Of a stretch of DNA of 64,000 nucleotides, positions 43,155-52,356 are shown in pieces. The notes under the pieces are model-generated. The model did no database searches, had not been told where the DNA came from, and worked only from the letters and a program-made list of their open reading frames with translations. Source of the stretch: JBFLVT01 sp036804525 (GTDB taxonomy: Bacteria > Bacillota > Desulfotomaculia > Desulfotomaculales > JASEER01); NCBI GenBank assembly GCA_036804525.1, contig DAIRSE010000009.1, forward strand, positions 15,265 to 79,264. Reading direction: 5' to 3'. Position 1 is the first letter of the stretch. The number at the start of each line of letters is the position of its first letter. A program made the translations under genes and the position numbers.

Positions 43155-43878
43155 TCGTCAGCTAACTTTCAACATCTTTCGATATAACCCGAGCATTCCT
43201 GAGGTCAAGCCGCACATGCAGACTTACCGGTTGGAAGAAACGCCCGGCATGACCCTCTTTGTGGCCCTGAATAAAATCCGCGAGGAACAGGACCCGTCCC
43301 TGATGTTTGATTTTGTCTGCCGGGCCGCCATCTGCGGTTCATGCGCCATGCTGGTCAACGGGAAACCCCGTTTGGCCTGTAAAACTTTGACTAAATCCCT
43401 CCCCGATGAAATTACGCTGCTTCCGCTGCCGGCCTTCAAGCTTGTCGGCGACCTTTCGGTCGATACAGGCACCTGGTTCAGGGAGATGAACCTCAAAACC
43501 GAGGCCTGGATTCATTCCAGCAAGGAATTTGACCCCACAGCCCAAGAAGACCGCATGGACAACGAAACAGCCTTAAGAATTTACGAAGCCGAACGCTGTA
43601 TCGAGTGCGGCTGTTGCATCGCGGGGTGCCTTACGGCCAATATCCGCGACGACTTTCTCGGCGCAGCCGGGCTCAACCGCATCGCCCGCTTCATGGTGGA
43701 TCCGCGCGACGAGCGTTCCGACCGGGAGTACTACGAGATCGTGGGCAACAACGAGGGCGCCTTCGGCTGCGTAGGGCTTATGGCCTGCGACGATAATTGC
43801 CCGCAGCAGCTTCCGCTGCAGATGCAGCTGGCCTATGTCAGACGGCGCATGGCGGCCATCGGGTTGAAGCTGCGTTAA
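43147..43878 (+). CDS. Succinate dehydrogenase/fumarate reductase iron-sulfur subunit
   Basis: 243 residues. [2Fe-2S] ligands Cys58, Cys63, Cys66 and Cys78; ferredoxin-like motif Cys151-x2-Cys154-x2-Cys157-x3-Cys161; third cysteine group in GCVGLMACDDNCPQQ. Transfers electrons between the flavin and cytochrome b. ATG with AGGAGG upstream, overlapping the flavoprotein gene. Followed by a strong terminator, so the frd operon ends here. Confidence 0.95.
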   Translation: MASRQLTFNIFRYNPSIPEVKPHMQTYRLEETPGMTLFVALNKIREEQDPSLMFDFVCRAAICGSCAMLVNGKPRLACKTLTKSLPDEITLLPLPAFKLVGDLSVDTGTWFREMNLKTEAWIHSSKEFDPTAQEDRMDNETALRIYEAERCIECGCCIAGCLTANIRDDFLGAAGLNRIARFMVDPRDERSDREYYEIVGNNEGAFGCVGLMACDDNCPQQLPLQMQLAYVRRRMAAIGLKLR

Positions 43879-43908
43879 GGTCTCTTGCTTGTCCAGAAGT
43901 CCCTTTCC

Positions 43909-43945
43909 AGGCCCGGGCCTTAAGCTGCGGGCCTTTCTCTTTTTG
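43909..43945 (+). terminator. Intrinsic terminator after the iron-sulfur subunit gene
   Basis: AGGCCCG (43909-43915) with CGGGCCT (43928-43934), followed by TTCTCTTTTT. Confidence 0.85.
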
Positions 43946-44027
43946 CAGGCCGCGTAAATAATAAACGGATAATCTGCGTGGCAAAAAGACTTGACGGTTT
44001 TTTCGGATCAGCCAGAAATCATTAATA

Positions 44028-44057
44028 TTGTCAGAAAACTTTCACTAATGGTATAGT
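44028..44057 (+). promoter_or_regulatory. Promoter of malic enzyme
   Basis: TTGTCA (44028-44033), 18-base spacer, TATAGT (44052-44057), 50 bases before the ATG. The preceding operon is terminated, so this gene needs its own promoter. Confidence 0.6.
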
Positions 44058-44106
44058 GTATGCAGGGATACTGTATTTTGTAAGCATAATAGAGGTGGGG
44101 AAACAC

Positions 44107-45288
44107 ATGCTGCTTCGCGACGAAGCACTGGAATTACACCGTACTCTCAAAGGCAAGATTGAAATTAGATCCAAGCTTCCCCTGCGCGACAAGAAGGATC
44201 TGTCGCTGGCCTACACGCCTGGAGTGGCTGCTCCCTGTGAAGAGATTTATGCCAATCGCCAAAAGGTTTACGAATATACGGCCAAGGGCAACCTCGTGGC
44301 CGTCGTGACCAACGGCTCCGCGGTCCTGGGTCTCGGAAACATTGGTCCGGAAGCGGCTTTACCGGTAATGGAGGGTAAAGCCATTCTTTTTAAGATCTTT
44401 GGAGGGGTAGACGCCGTACCGATATGCATAGACGCCCAGGATGCTCCGAGCATCATTGAGACCGTGCACCGTCTTGCGCCCACCTTCGGTGGAATCAACC
44501 TCGAAGATATCGCGGCGCCTTTATGCTTCGAAGTGGAAGCAGAGCTTAAGCGCATCCTGGACATACCAGTGTTCCACGACGACCAGCACGGCACGGCCAT
44601 CGTTGTAACGGCGGGGCTTTTGAACGCCCTTACTCTTACCGGCAGAACCCTGCAGGGCATCAGGATCGTCATCAACGGTGCGGGTTCAGCCGGACTGGCC
44701 ATCACGCGCCTCTTGCTGAAGCTGGGCGTAGAGCATATTCTCGTCTGCGACAGGTCAGGAATTATCTACCCGGACCGGGCCGAAGGCATGAACAAGTACA
44801 AGCAGGACATCGCACTCCGTACCAACAGCACGCGCAGGATAGGCACTCTGGCTGATGCGCTTCACGGAGCCGATGTCTTTATCGGCGTGTCCAAGGGCAA
44901 CCAGGTCACTCCGGAAATGATCCGCCGCATGGCGCCAAACCCGATAATTTTCGCTCTAGCTAACCCCGATCCCGAGATCTGGCCTGACGAGGCAGCCGCG
45001 GCAGGTGCGGCGATTATCGCTACCGGCCGCTCCGACTTCCCAAACCAGATCAACAATGTACTGGCCTTTCCCGGTATTTTCCGGGGAGCGCTGGATGTCC
45101 GGGCGACCGACATCAACGATGAGATGAAGCTTGCCGCCGCCCGCGCTATCGCTTCCCTCGTTGAGGATACTTTAGAACCCGACCGCATCATTCCCGGGCC
45201 GTTTGACACGCGGGTGGCCCCCGCTGTGGCTTCGGCCACAGCCGGAGCAGCCATCGCATCGGGCGTGGCCCGGGTTAACGGCTCTTAA
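44107..45288 (+). CDS. NAD(P)-dependent malic enzyme
   Basis: Oxidative decarboxylation of malate to pyruvate. 393 residues, the short bacterial form: SLAYTPGVAAPCEEI, the catalytic lysine region, FHDDQHGTAIVVTAGLLNAL, a Rossmann GAGSAGLA, and FALANPDPEIWPDEA. The ATG at 44107 has GAGGTGGGG upstream. It links dicarboxylate uptake and fumarase to pyruvate. It meets the minus-strand permease gene with a 4-base overlap. Confidence 0.95.
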   Translation: MLLRDEALELHRTLKGKIEIRSKLPLRDKKDLSLAYTPGVAAPCEEIYANRQKVYEYTAKGNLVAVVTNGSAVLGLGNIGPEAALPVMEGKAILFKIFGGVDAVPICIDAQDAPSIIETVHRLAPTFGGINLEDIAAPLCFEVEAELKRILDIPVFHDDQHGTAIVVTAGLLNALTLTGRTLQGIRIVINGAGSAGLAITRLLLKLGVEHILVCDRSGIIYPDRAEGMNKYKQDIALRTNSTRRIGTLADALHGADVFIGVSKGNQVTPEMIRRMAPNPIIFALANPDPEIWPDEAAAAGAAIIATGRSDFPNQINNVLAFPGIFRGALDVRATDINDEMKLAAARAIASLVEDTLEPDRIIPGPFDTRVAPAVASATAGAAIASGVARVNGS

Positions 45289-46763
45289 GCCCCTTCCAAA
45301 TCATCGCGATTAGGGCGGCGCAACGGCTTCGCCAACGCCGGCCCCAGTATTGCTTTCCACGTTAATCTCCTGTCCTTCGGCTGCAGAGCGCTGTGACGAT
45401 AGCCGTATCCAAAGTAGATGATCAGGCCCAAGGCCATCCACACCACAAAGCGCACCCAGGTCAGAGGAGGAAGATTGGCTATGAGATAGAGGGACGACAC
45501 AATCGCCAGCAGTGGTGTGCAAGGCATGCCCGGCGTCTTGAAAGGCCTGGGCATGTCTGGTTTAGTGAATCTTAAGACCAGCACACCCACGGAAGCAATG
45601 ACGAAGGCGGTCAGCGTTCCGATGTTGGCCAACTGAGCCACAATGCCGATCGGCAGGAAGCCGGCGGTGAGAATAACGACGATGCCCACAATAAGGGTGC
45701 TGACCCAAGGCGTATTGTAACGCGGATGAACATGTGAGAAGACCTTGGGGATCAGCCCGTCACGCGACATGGCAAAAAAAATGCGGCTCTGAGCGTAAAG
45801 TGTGACCACAAGGACACTGGTGATACCCGCCAGGGCCCCCAGGGCTACAACAGAGCCGGCCAGCGGAATGCCGGCCCTCAACAGGGCGGCCGCGACAGGC
45901 GAGGCCGTGTTGAGCTGGTTATATGGGACAATTCCCGTCAAAACGGTAGTGACCAGGATGTACAGGATGGTTGAAACCAGCAACGAACCGACAATGCCGA
46001 TAGGCAGGTCCCGCTGTGGTCTTCTGGCTTCTTCAGCCGCAGTCGCAACGGCATCAAAGCCGATGTAGGCGAAAAAAATGATGGCCGCTCCGTGAAAGAT
46101 GCCTATCGTGCCAAACGGGAAAAACGGCTGCCAGTTTGCGGGGTTGACAAAGCGTACGCCGAGGACAAGAAACAGCACAATGACGAAGAGTTTGACAAAA
46201 ACGACAATTTTGGCCGCCCTGGCACTGTGCTGAGTTCCTCTTATCACCAGGAGGGTGACAGCCAGGGCGATAAGAACCGCGGGCACGTTGATCAATCCCC
46301 CCTGGGCCGGCGCGCTGCTGACGGCCGCGGGCAGGGTGATTCCCACCGAACGAAGCAGATCCACCAGGTAGGACCCCCAGCCGATAGCCACCGCCCCTGC
46401 CGCAACCATGTACTCCAGCATGAGGTTCCAGCCCACGATCCAGGCTACAAATTCCCCAAGCGCCGCATAACTGTAGGTATAGGCGCTGCCTGCCACGGGA
46501 ATCATCGCCGCCAGTTCGGCGTAGACCAGGGCAGCCAGGCCGGCGGCCACCCCCGCGACCACAAACGATAATATGAGAGCCGGCCCCGCATATTGGGCCG
46601 CGGCTACACCGGTCAACACGAATATCCCCGTACCGATGATGGCCCCTATACCGAGTGTCACCAGGTCGATAGAGGTCAGTGAACGGCGAAGTCGGGATGC
46701 CTTCTTTTCCGCTTCCAGTTCCGCGAACGGTTTAGTGCGCCAAATGCTGAGGCTGTCGCCCAA
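45285..46763 (-). CDS. APC-family amino acid permease (cationic amino acid transporter type)
   Basis: 492 residues, about 12 to 14 helices. The N-terminal signature SIDLVTLGIGAIIGTGIFVLTG and IFFAYIGFDAVATAAEEARRPQRDLP are typical of the CAT/YfnA group. TTG start on the minus strand with a GGGGTG site. Substrate not determinable. Single-gene unit. Confidence 0.9.
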   Translation of the reverse strand: MGDSLSIWRTKPFAELEAEKKASRLRRSLTSIDLVTLGIGAIIGTGIFVLTGVAAAQYAGPALILSFVVAGVAAGLAALVYAELAAMIPVAGSAYTYSYAALGEFVAWIVGWNLMLEYMVAAGAVAIGWGSYLVDLLRSVGITLPAAVSSAPAQGGLINVPAVLIALAVTLLVIRGTQHSARAAKIVVFVKLFVIVLFLVLGVRFVNPANWQPFFPFGTIGIFHGAAIIFFAYIGFDAVATAAEEARRPQRDLPIGIVGSLLVSTILYILVTTVLTGIVPYNQLNTASPVAAALLRAGIPLAGSVVALGALAGITSVLVVTLYAQSRIFFAMSRDGLIPKVFSHVHPRYNTPWVSTLIVGIVVILTAGFLPIGIVAQLANIGTLTAFVIASVGVLVLRFTKPDMPRPFKTPGMPCTPLLAIVSSLYLIANLPPLTWVRFVVWMALGLIIYFGYGYRHSALQPKDRRLTWKAILGPALAKPLRRPNRDDLEGA

Positions 46764-47000
46764 GCTTCACTCACCCCTTGGCGTATTTTCTCCATATTCT
46801 TTCTTGGTCCAAGTGATAGTATCCGCGGTATGAACGGTGTCTAACGACCGGGAAAACGGCTGCAAAACGTACATTGACTTCAGATCCTGACTTCTTTCCC
46901 CGGGCAAGGTTTTTCAACCACCTCTGGAATAAGAAAGCGTGGAGGAATCCAGACTTCCACGTAGAACCGAAAGGTAGAAGATGGCATGTAAATTACGGGG
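46764..47000. other. Divergent intergenic region
   Basis: 237 bp between the permease and metallo-hydrolase genes. Holds a hairpin near 46939-46961 (CGTGGA...TCCACG). A plus-strand frame crosses it but lacks a ribosome site and family resemblance. Confidence 0.4.
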
Positions 47001-47657
47001 GTGAAAGAATTGAAGATCCAGTGGCTCGGACACGCCTGTTTCCTTATCACAACCGAGGACGGCACGAAGATCCTTACCGACCCGTTTAACGAGCAGGTCG
47101 GCTACCCGTTGCCCCGGGTGCAACCGGACATCGTCACCGTAAGCCACGGGCATTATGACCACAGCGCCATCCATCTCTTAAAAGGCAACCCGAGGATCGT
47201 TAACGCGCCGGGAAGACACAAGATCGCGGGGAACATCATTATCGAAGGCTTTCGCACCTACCACGACCAACATCAGGGCGCGCTGCGGGGCTTGAATACG
47301 GTGTACACCATTGCTGTTGACGGCCTGAAGGTCTGCCACCTGGGAGACCTGGGTCACCTGCTGAAAGACGATCTTGTCGGGGAACTCGGCCAGGTCGACG
47401 CCCTTTGCGTTCCCGTCGGCGGCCACTATACCATCGGGCCGGAAGAAGCCGTCAAGGTCGTGGAGGCCGTTAACCCGGCGGTCGCCCTGCCGATGCACTA
47501 TAAGACCGAGTACATCGACTTCCCCATCAAGGAAGCGGCCGAGTTCACGAAATATTTCTCCCACGTGGAAAAACTGCCCGAACTGGTGATTACCCCGCCA
47601 ACCAAACCGAAACCCATCAGAATTGTCGTCTTGGAGCTGAGCGCGGGAGGGGTATAG
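47001..47657 (+). CDS. Metal-dependent hydrolase, metallo-beta-lactamase fold (UPF0173 type)
   Basis: 218 residues: IQWLGHACFLI, SHGHYDHSA metal site, HLGDLGH, and a C-terminal MHYKTEY. These match the UPF0173 family of zinc-dependent hydrolases of unknown substrate. The GTG start follows ACGGGGG. It is 2 bases upstream of the macro-domain gene, so probably co-transcribed. Confidence 0.9.
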   Translation: MKELKIQWLGHACFLITTEDGTKILTDPFNEQVGYPLPRVQPDIVTVSHGHYDHSAIHLLKGNPRIVNAPGRHKIAGNIIIEGFRTYHDQHQGALRGLNTVYTIAVDGLKVCHLGDLGHLLKDDLVGELGQVDALCVPVGGHYTIGPEEAVKVVEAVNPAVALPMHYKTEYIDFPIKEAAEFTKYFSHVEKLPELVITPPTKPKPIRIVVLELSAGGV

Positions 47658-47659
47658 CC

Positions 47660-48151
47660 GTGCAGGTTCTGGTCGGCGACATTACCGGCTGTCAAGCGGA
47701 TGCCATAGTTAATGCCGCCAACGGACTGGGTCCAATGGGAGGGGGAGTAGCCGGAGCATTGCGCCGCGCCGGAGGGGAGGAAATAGAAGAAGAAGCCATC
47801 CGGGTCTGCAGAGAACTCGACCCCCGGCCCGGCGATGTGTACGTCACCTCGGCAGGACGGCTCAAAGCACGATGGTTGCTTCACGCCGTAACCATGAAGA
47901 GACCCGCTGAGCCGTCCTCGCCGGAAATCGTCAGACGCTGTCTGTATAACGTTCTGGAGACGGCCAGGGTTCTGGGGGCCCAATCCCTTGTCCTTCCCGC
48001 GCTGGCCACCGGTGTGGGGCAGGTTCCCAGGCAATCGGTAGCCTTGATCTTCTACGAATCGTTGGTGCCGGTCCGCGATCTTTATATCACGGTCGTCGAC
48101 CGCAATGAAGAATTTATCAGCTATTTACGGGACTTTATGGAACGTTCCTAA
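47660..48151 (+). CDS. Macro-domain protein
   Basis: 163 residues. ADP-ribose-binding features: VGDITGCQADAIVNAANG, GGGVAGALRRAGG and PALATGVGQVP. The family binds or hydrolyses ADP-ribose derivatives such as ADP-ribose-1''-phosphate, O-acetyl-ADP-ribose or ADP-ribosylated aspartate/glutamate. GTG start. It converges with the ttuA-like gene with a 4-base overlap. Confidence 0.88.
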   Translation: MQVLVGDITGCQADAIVNAANGLGPMGGGVAGALRRAGGEEIEEEAIRVCRELDPRPGDVYVTSAGRLKARWLLHAVTMKRPAEPSSPEIVRRCLYNVLETARVLGAQSLVLPALATGVGQVPRQSVALIFYESLVPVRDLYITVVDRNEEFISYLRDFMERS

Positions 48152-49044
48152 CCTTGAGCCCGCCGCCAGGTCTTGCAGAAAGAGCAGACGGGCGCCGAAG
48201 TGGGCATCCCGCAGACAGTGCACGGCTGCAGCTGGTATTCGGCTCTGGCCTGGGCTTCGAAAAGACCGGCATGCTTGATGTACCCTTCGTAAAACAGGCG
48301 CTTTGTACCGGGCGATTCCTCCTCAACGCTGTTGATGAGGCGCTTGAATTTTGGAAACGACGCCTCTTTTGAATACGGGCACCTCGCCTGAACGACCCTG
48401 ATACCGTGGATGGTAGCATAGGTGGCGATTTCACGCTCGGTAAGCAGGGCCAGCGGCTTGATCTTCCGGGCAAATCCGTCCCCCTCGGGCAGGACCGGCA
48501 GGTTCTTAGCCAGGTAACGCACGTCCCAGCGAAAGATGTTGGCCAGAAGGGCGGAAGACAGATCGTCCAGGTTGTGCCCTGTGGCTAGCACCATACCCGC
48601 CCGCCAGGCCTCGGCGTTCATCAGGTAGCGCTTGGTCATCCCGCACAAGGCGCAGAAGCGCGGGAAGCGGCGACCCGCCTCGGGAACGGTCATCCCAAAG
48701 GCCTCGTTAACGTCAAAGGTGCGCAAGGCCAGACCCCGCTGGGACAAGAAATCCTTGCAGACCGCTAGCGACTCGCCGGTGAAGTTATTTTCAGCTATCC
48801 CGAGGGCGATGTGCAAGCCTTTCACGTCGTAGCCCAGACGGTGGAGCACGTCCACGACGACCAGGGAATCCTTGCCTCCCGAAACGGCAACCAGGCAGCG
48901 TTCCCCGGGTTGGAGCATCTTGTAGCGGCGGATGGTTTTCTCAACCTGCCGCTTGAAGAACTCATCAAAGTGGCGCTCGCAGAAGTTGGCGTTGTGGGCA
49001 GGGAATTGGGCGATGGCAGGCCCTCTGCACACTTTGCACTTCAT
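48148..49044 (-). CDS. TtuA-like tRNA 2-thiolation ATP pyrophosphatase
   Basis: 298 residues. PP-loop AVSGGKDS (53-60); N-terminal zinc ribbon C3-x2-C6 with C22/H25; internal CALC pair near 130; C-terminal CxxC...CxxC ribbon. This layout is that of the TtuA/Ncs6 group, which thiolates U in tRNA, rather than TilS. Start at ATG 49044 since an upstream extension to 49221 has no similarity and covers the divergent acylphosphatase. Confidence 0.85.
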   Translation of the reverse strand: MKCKVCRGPAIAQFPAHNANFCERHFDEFFKRQVEKTIRRYKMLQPGERCLVAVSGGKDSLVVVDVLHRLGYDVKGLHIALGIAENNFTGESLAVCKDFLSQRGLALRTFDVNEAFGMTVPEAGRRFPRFCALCGMTKRYLMNAEAWRAGMVLATGHNLDDLSSALLANIFRWDVRYLAKNLPVLPEGDGFARKIKPLALLTEREIATYATIHGIRVVQARCPYSKEASFPKFKRLINSVEEESPGTKRLFYEGYIKHAGLFEAQARAEYQLQPCTVCGMPTSAPVCSFCKTWRRAQG

Positions 49045-49131
49045 AATAAGGAATGCACCTCCCCGGTCTTCAGTCATCTGATTATAAAACATAGCACCGG
49101 GGTTAATCAAATCGCCGGAGGTTGGTAAACT

Positions 49132-49428
49132 ATGAGCAGGATGATCGCCGAAGTACGCATCAAAGGCAAAGTGCAGGGAGTATATTTTCGGTGGGCCACC
49201 CAGCAAGAGGCACAGAAACACGGTCTAACCGGCTGGGTGCGCAACAATCCCGATGGCTCGGTATCCGCTTTATTCGAAGGAGAGCAAGGGCAGATTGCCG
49301 AAATGATCAAGTGGTGCCATTCCGGTCCTCCGGCGGCACGAGTTGACAAGGTTGAAGCAACTTACAAACCGGCTGAGGACCATGAACCGCATTATAAAGA
49401 ATTCACAATTATCCGCTGGGAATCCTAG
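49132..49428 (+). CDS. acyP: Acylphosphatase
   Basis: 98 residues, full length. Catalytic Arg20 and Asn38 in GKVQGVYFRWAT and GWVRNNPDGSV. Hydrolyses carboxyl-phosphate bonds. ATG start with GGAGG 8 to 9 bases upstream. Heads a run with the PIN and radical SAM genes. Confidence 0.95.
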   Translation: MSRMIAEVRIKGKVQGVYFRWATQQEAQKHGLTGWVRNNPDGSVSALFEGEQGQIAEMIKWCHSGPPAARVDKVEATYKPAEDHEPHYKEFTIIRWES

Positions 49429-49445
49429 GAAGGTGTACAGGCACC

Positions 49446-49871
49446 TTGCGCGTTGTTATCGATACCAACATCCTGATGGCAGGTTTGATCTGCCCGGAAA
49501 AGGCCTCGGGCAAGATCCTCAAGATGTGGGGCGAAGGTGATATAGACGTCATCGTCAGCCCCGGCATCGAAAGCGAATACCATGACATCCTGTCCAAAAT
49601 GCGCTTTGGGAGCAGGGAGACGGTACAGCAGAGGGAAGAGTCTGCCGACTGTCTCCTGGAACTGTGTTCGGTAGTCAAGCCCGAAAGGCACGTGAACGTG
49701 GTTCTTGACGATCCGGCCGACAACAAGTTCATCGACTGTGCTCTGGCCGGCAAGGCCGACTATATCATCACCCAGGACCATCACCTACTGGACATAGGAC
49801 AAATCGAGGATACAAGGATTATCACCTCACGCCAGTTCCTTGACATCCTCGACACGGGCCGGGGCCTTTGA
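49446..49871 (+). CDS. PIN-domain protein (putative toxin-like RNase, COG1569 type)
   Basis: 141 residues, with IDTNILMAG (Asp6), a central Glu/Asp pair and DNKFIDCALAGKADYIITQD near the C-terminus, i.e. the acidic Mg2+ site of PIN nucleases. No antitoxin gene lies on either side, so it may be a solitary housekeeping member. The TTG start follows AGGAAGG; the last base overlaps the next gene's ATG (TGATG). Confidence 0.82.
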   Translation: MRVVIDTNILMAGLICPEKASGKILKMWGEGDIDVIVSPGIESEYHDILSKMRFGSRETVQQREESADCLLELCSVVKPERHVNVVLDDPADNKFIDCALAGKADYIITQDHHLLDIGQIEDTRIITSRQFLDILDTGRGL

Positions 49872-49936
49872 TGCTCGGGACGCCGGGAAAATCGGGTTCA
49901 GTTCTGGGACCGCAAGGAGTTTACAAAAGGTCCGGC

Positions 49937-50854
49937 GTGAAAAGGTATTACACCTTCAGCAGGTTCCTGCGCGAAAAGTTCGGCTGCCCGGTCTACAAGA
50001 TCCCTGTCAATGCCGGTTTTTCCTGTCCAAACCGTGACGGTACCATAAGCTACGGGGGCTGCAGCTTCTGTTACAACCCCAGCTTCAGCCCGGTCGCGGA
50101 GGAAACATGCCTGTCCGTGCGCGAACAGGTGGAGCGGGGCAGGGAAGCGGCGATACGCAAAGGCCGGCGAAAGGCCAAATTCATGGCCTACTTGCAGAGC
50201 TATACAAACACTTACGGCAGCGTAGAGCAACTCCGGCACGTTTATGACGAAGCATTAAGCGTGCCGGACATCGTGGGGTTATCAATCGGCACACGGCCGG
50301 ACTGCGTGCCCGGTCCCGTCCTTGATCTTGTCGCGTCTTATGCGCAGCGGTACCATATCTGGCTTGAGTACGGCCTGCAGTCAAGCCACGACCGGACTCT
50401 TCGGCGGATCAATCGCGGGCATTCATTCGCCGATTTTGTGGACGCCGTAGAACGCACCAGAAACCGCGGTATTTATGTTTGTGCCCACGTTATTATCGGA
50501 CTGCCGGGAGAAGACCGAAGAGATTATGTGGAAACGGCGTTGAGGCTGTCGGAGCTTGGTGTAGACGGCGTTAAAATTCATCATCTCCAGGTGGTCGAAC
50601 ACACCCGCCTGGCGCGGGAATACAGGGAGGGAACCGTGCCGACCCTGTCCCTGGAGGAATACGTGCCGCTGGTCTGCAACTTCCTTGAACATCTCGATCC
50701 AGGCATAACGGTGCACCGTCTCTGCGGTGAGGTGCTCGACGGCGACCTGCTGCTGGCCCCGCGCTGGAAGGTCACCAAAGCCGAGGTTATTCAAGCCATA
50801 GACCGGGAACTGGAAAGGCGAAACACCAGGCAGGGAGCCAGAATTAGCTGTTAG
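49937..50854 (+). CDS. Radical SAM protein, TIGR01212/YhcC type
   Basis: About 305 residues. The iron-sulfur motif is CPNRDGTISYGGCSFC; then IGTRPDCVP, WLEYGLQSSHDRTLRRINRGH and CAHVIIGLPGE. Function of the family is unresolved. The GTG at 49937 gives the family N-terminus (KRYYTFSRFLREKFG); an ATG at 49871 overlapping the PIN stop would add 22 residues. Confidence 0.85.
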   Translation: MKRYYTFSRFLREKFGCPVYKIPVNAGFSCPNRDGTISYGGCSFCYNPSFSPVAEETCLSVREQVERGREAAIRKGRRKAKFMAYLQSYTNTYGSVEQLRHVYDEALSVPDIVGLSIGTRPDCVPGPVLDLVASYAQRYHIWLEYGLQSSHDRTLRRINRGHSFADFVDAVERTRNRGIYVCAHVIIGLPGEDRRDYVETALRLSELGVDGVKIHHLQVVEHTRLAREYREGTVPTLSLEEYVPLVCNFLEHLDPGITVHRLCGEVLDGDLLLAPRWKVTKAEVIQAIDRELERRNTRQGARISC

Positions 50855-51058
50855 TTAGGTATTGGGTGTTGGACTCAAAGCCCAGCACTCAACTAAAAGA
50901 TTCAAGTTATAGGCAAATCCAATTTAATAGCGTCTCGAAGGCTTAACCGTTAGCTCTACAATGTGAATGACTCTTCGAGTTGAGTGCTGAACCGTTAAGA
51001 AATTCCAATGAGTATTCGCTGTCAGATGTTAGAGGCGGAAAATAGAGGTTGGTAAGCC
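50855..51058. other. Intergenic region with a 12-bp inverted repeat
   Basis: CAGCACTCAACT (50883-50894) and AGTTGAGTGCTG (about 50974-50985) are exact inverted copies ~80 bp apart. CAGCACTCAACT occurs again at about 5168-5179 after tyrA. No reading frame is supported. Confidence 0.5.
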
Positions 51059-52120
51059 GTGTCGGTATCGTTTCTGATCTTTCGCCTGTATAACGTGGCA
51101 GACGAAATAGACCTGGCGAAAGGGGAGCAGCTCCTGGCTGACGGCAAATCCGTCTCCCGGCTCCGCTTGAAAAGAGTGTCTCCCAAGTCGATTTCGTTTA
51201 AGAACCCGCCCGTGAACGCGGAACTGGAGGGCTGCCGGTTGGAGCTTGGCGGACGGCCCTTTCACGCCAAGGCGGGAGCGCGGCTTTATGACTACGGTAT
51301 CGTCACCATCACTCTCAGCCTGGACATTCAAGCCGAAACTTACGGGGAAGTCCTGGAGCTGGGCTACGCCATCAATGAAAGCAACCTGGACAACATATTC
51401 CTTGACTACTTGCGAACAACGCTTGCCGCCATCCAGCCAGCGCTGGTGGGTGCAAAAAAACCCGCGTTCGAAGAAGAGGATCTGATCGTCTATTACTTCA
51501 GGAAGTGGGAGAAGGGGTGGGACCCGGTTCCTTTACTTCTCGCCGAAAAGGATCCTGTAAGCGAGGAGATGAGGCGGGAGACCTTAAAAAACCGGTTCTC
51601 CTACGCGGAAGATTTCGCGATCCTGACCTGGGATTCAGCCATCGTGTACGATCCGACAAGCAGCCCTGATATCCCGGACTTGCTTGAGTTTGCCAACGCC
51701 CAGTTGCTGAAGCTCCGCTACTACGACCACGTTCTAGACCGGGAAATCGAAGAAATGTATGACGCGATAGAAGATGCTGACCGGGGAGGGCGGTTACGGC
51801 GTCTGGGAAACTACCGTCGCATCATGCGCCGGCTTCTGGAGCTTGTGGCTGACATTACCGAGATAACGGAACGCATCCGCAACTCTCTTAAAGTTACTGA
51901 AGATGTGTTTTACGCCCGGGTTTACACCTCGGCGCTCAACATCCTGCGCGTAAGAGAATGGGCTGACAGTATTACACAAAAAGTACAGGTGATCGAACGC
52001 AGCTACTCGATGCTCAGTGAAGAAATCGTTACCTACCGATCGACGGCGCTGGAAGTGGCGATTGTCTTGCTCATCGCCCTTGAGATCGTGCTCTTCGCCC
52101 TGGTCGAGCTCCGCCCATAA
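51059..52120 (+). CDS. RMD1/DUF155 family protein
   Basis: 353 residues. The N-terminal part is beta-rich; from 215 on there are charged helices, then DVFYARVYTSALNILRVREW and a C-terminal membrane helix (about 330-350), a layout as in RMD1/Sif2-like proteins. Function in bacteria unknown. GTG start after AGAGGTTGG. Confidence 0.72.
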   Translation: MSVSFLIFRLYNVADEIDLAKGEQLLADGKSVSRLRLKRVSPKSISFKNPPVNAELEGCRLELGGRPFHAKAGARLYDYGIVTITLSLDIQAETYGEVLELGYAINESNLDNIFLDYLRTTLAAIQPALVGAKKPAFEEEDLIVYYFRKWEKGWDPVPLLLAEKDPVSEEMRRETLKNRFSYAEDFAILTWDSAIVYDPTSSPDIPDLLEFANAQLLKLRYYDHVLDREIEEMYDAIEDADRGGRLRRLGNYRRIMRRLLELVADITEITERIRNSLKVTEDVFYARVYTSALNILRVREWADSITQKVQVIERSYSMLSEEIVTYRSTALEVAIVLLIALEIVLFALVELRP

Positions 52121-52229
52121 TAGCACTCGGCTCTCAGCCCTCGGATAGAACTACGGTCCAAAGACTGAATGTCTACAAAGCTGGCTTGTGCACTCAGCTA
52201 TCGGTATTCGGAAAGAAACTGCTCAGAAG

Positions 52230-52355
52230 GAAACAGTTCAAAAACGAGCATGGCGCGGAAGGCGCCCCTGGGCGGCGCAGAGCGTACTTGAAATCGTACG
52301 TGAGCAGCCGGACAGGGACAGCTGACAAAGCCAGGCGAAATTTTTCAACTGTTTC
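52230..52355. repeat. Covarying intergenic element, copy B
   Basis: 126 bp. Outer helix GAAACAGTT-C-AAAAA with TTTTT-C-AACTGTTTC, including the same C-C mismatch as copy A; middle helix CCCTG (52266-52270) with CAGGG (52313-52317); apical stem CGTAC (52283-52287) with GTACG (52296-52300). Shares CGAGCATGGCGCGGAAGGCG and CTGACAAAG with copy A. It overlaps the last codons of the 71-codon minus-strand frame. Confidence 0.85.
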
Positions 52356-52356
52356 A

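Noticed and set aside
46874..47089. Frame of 71 codons upstream of the metallo-hydrolase
   Set aside because: It overlaps the start of a well-supported gene, has no ribosome site and no family likeness.
49446..49871. Toxin-antitoxin pair around the PIN gene
   Set aside because: No small antitoxin gene lies next to it; neighbours are acylphosphatase and a radical SAM gene.
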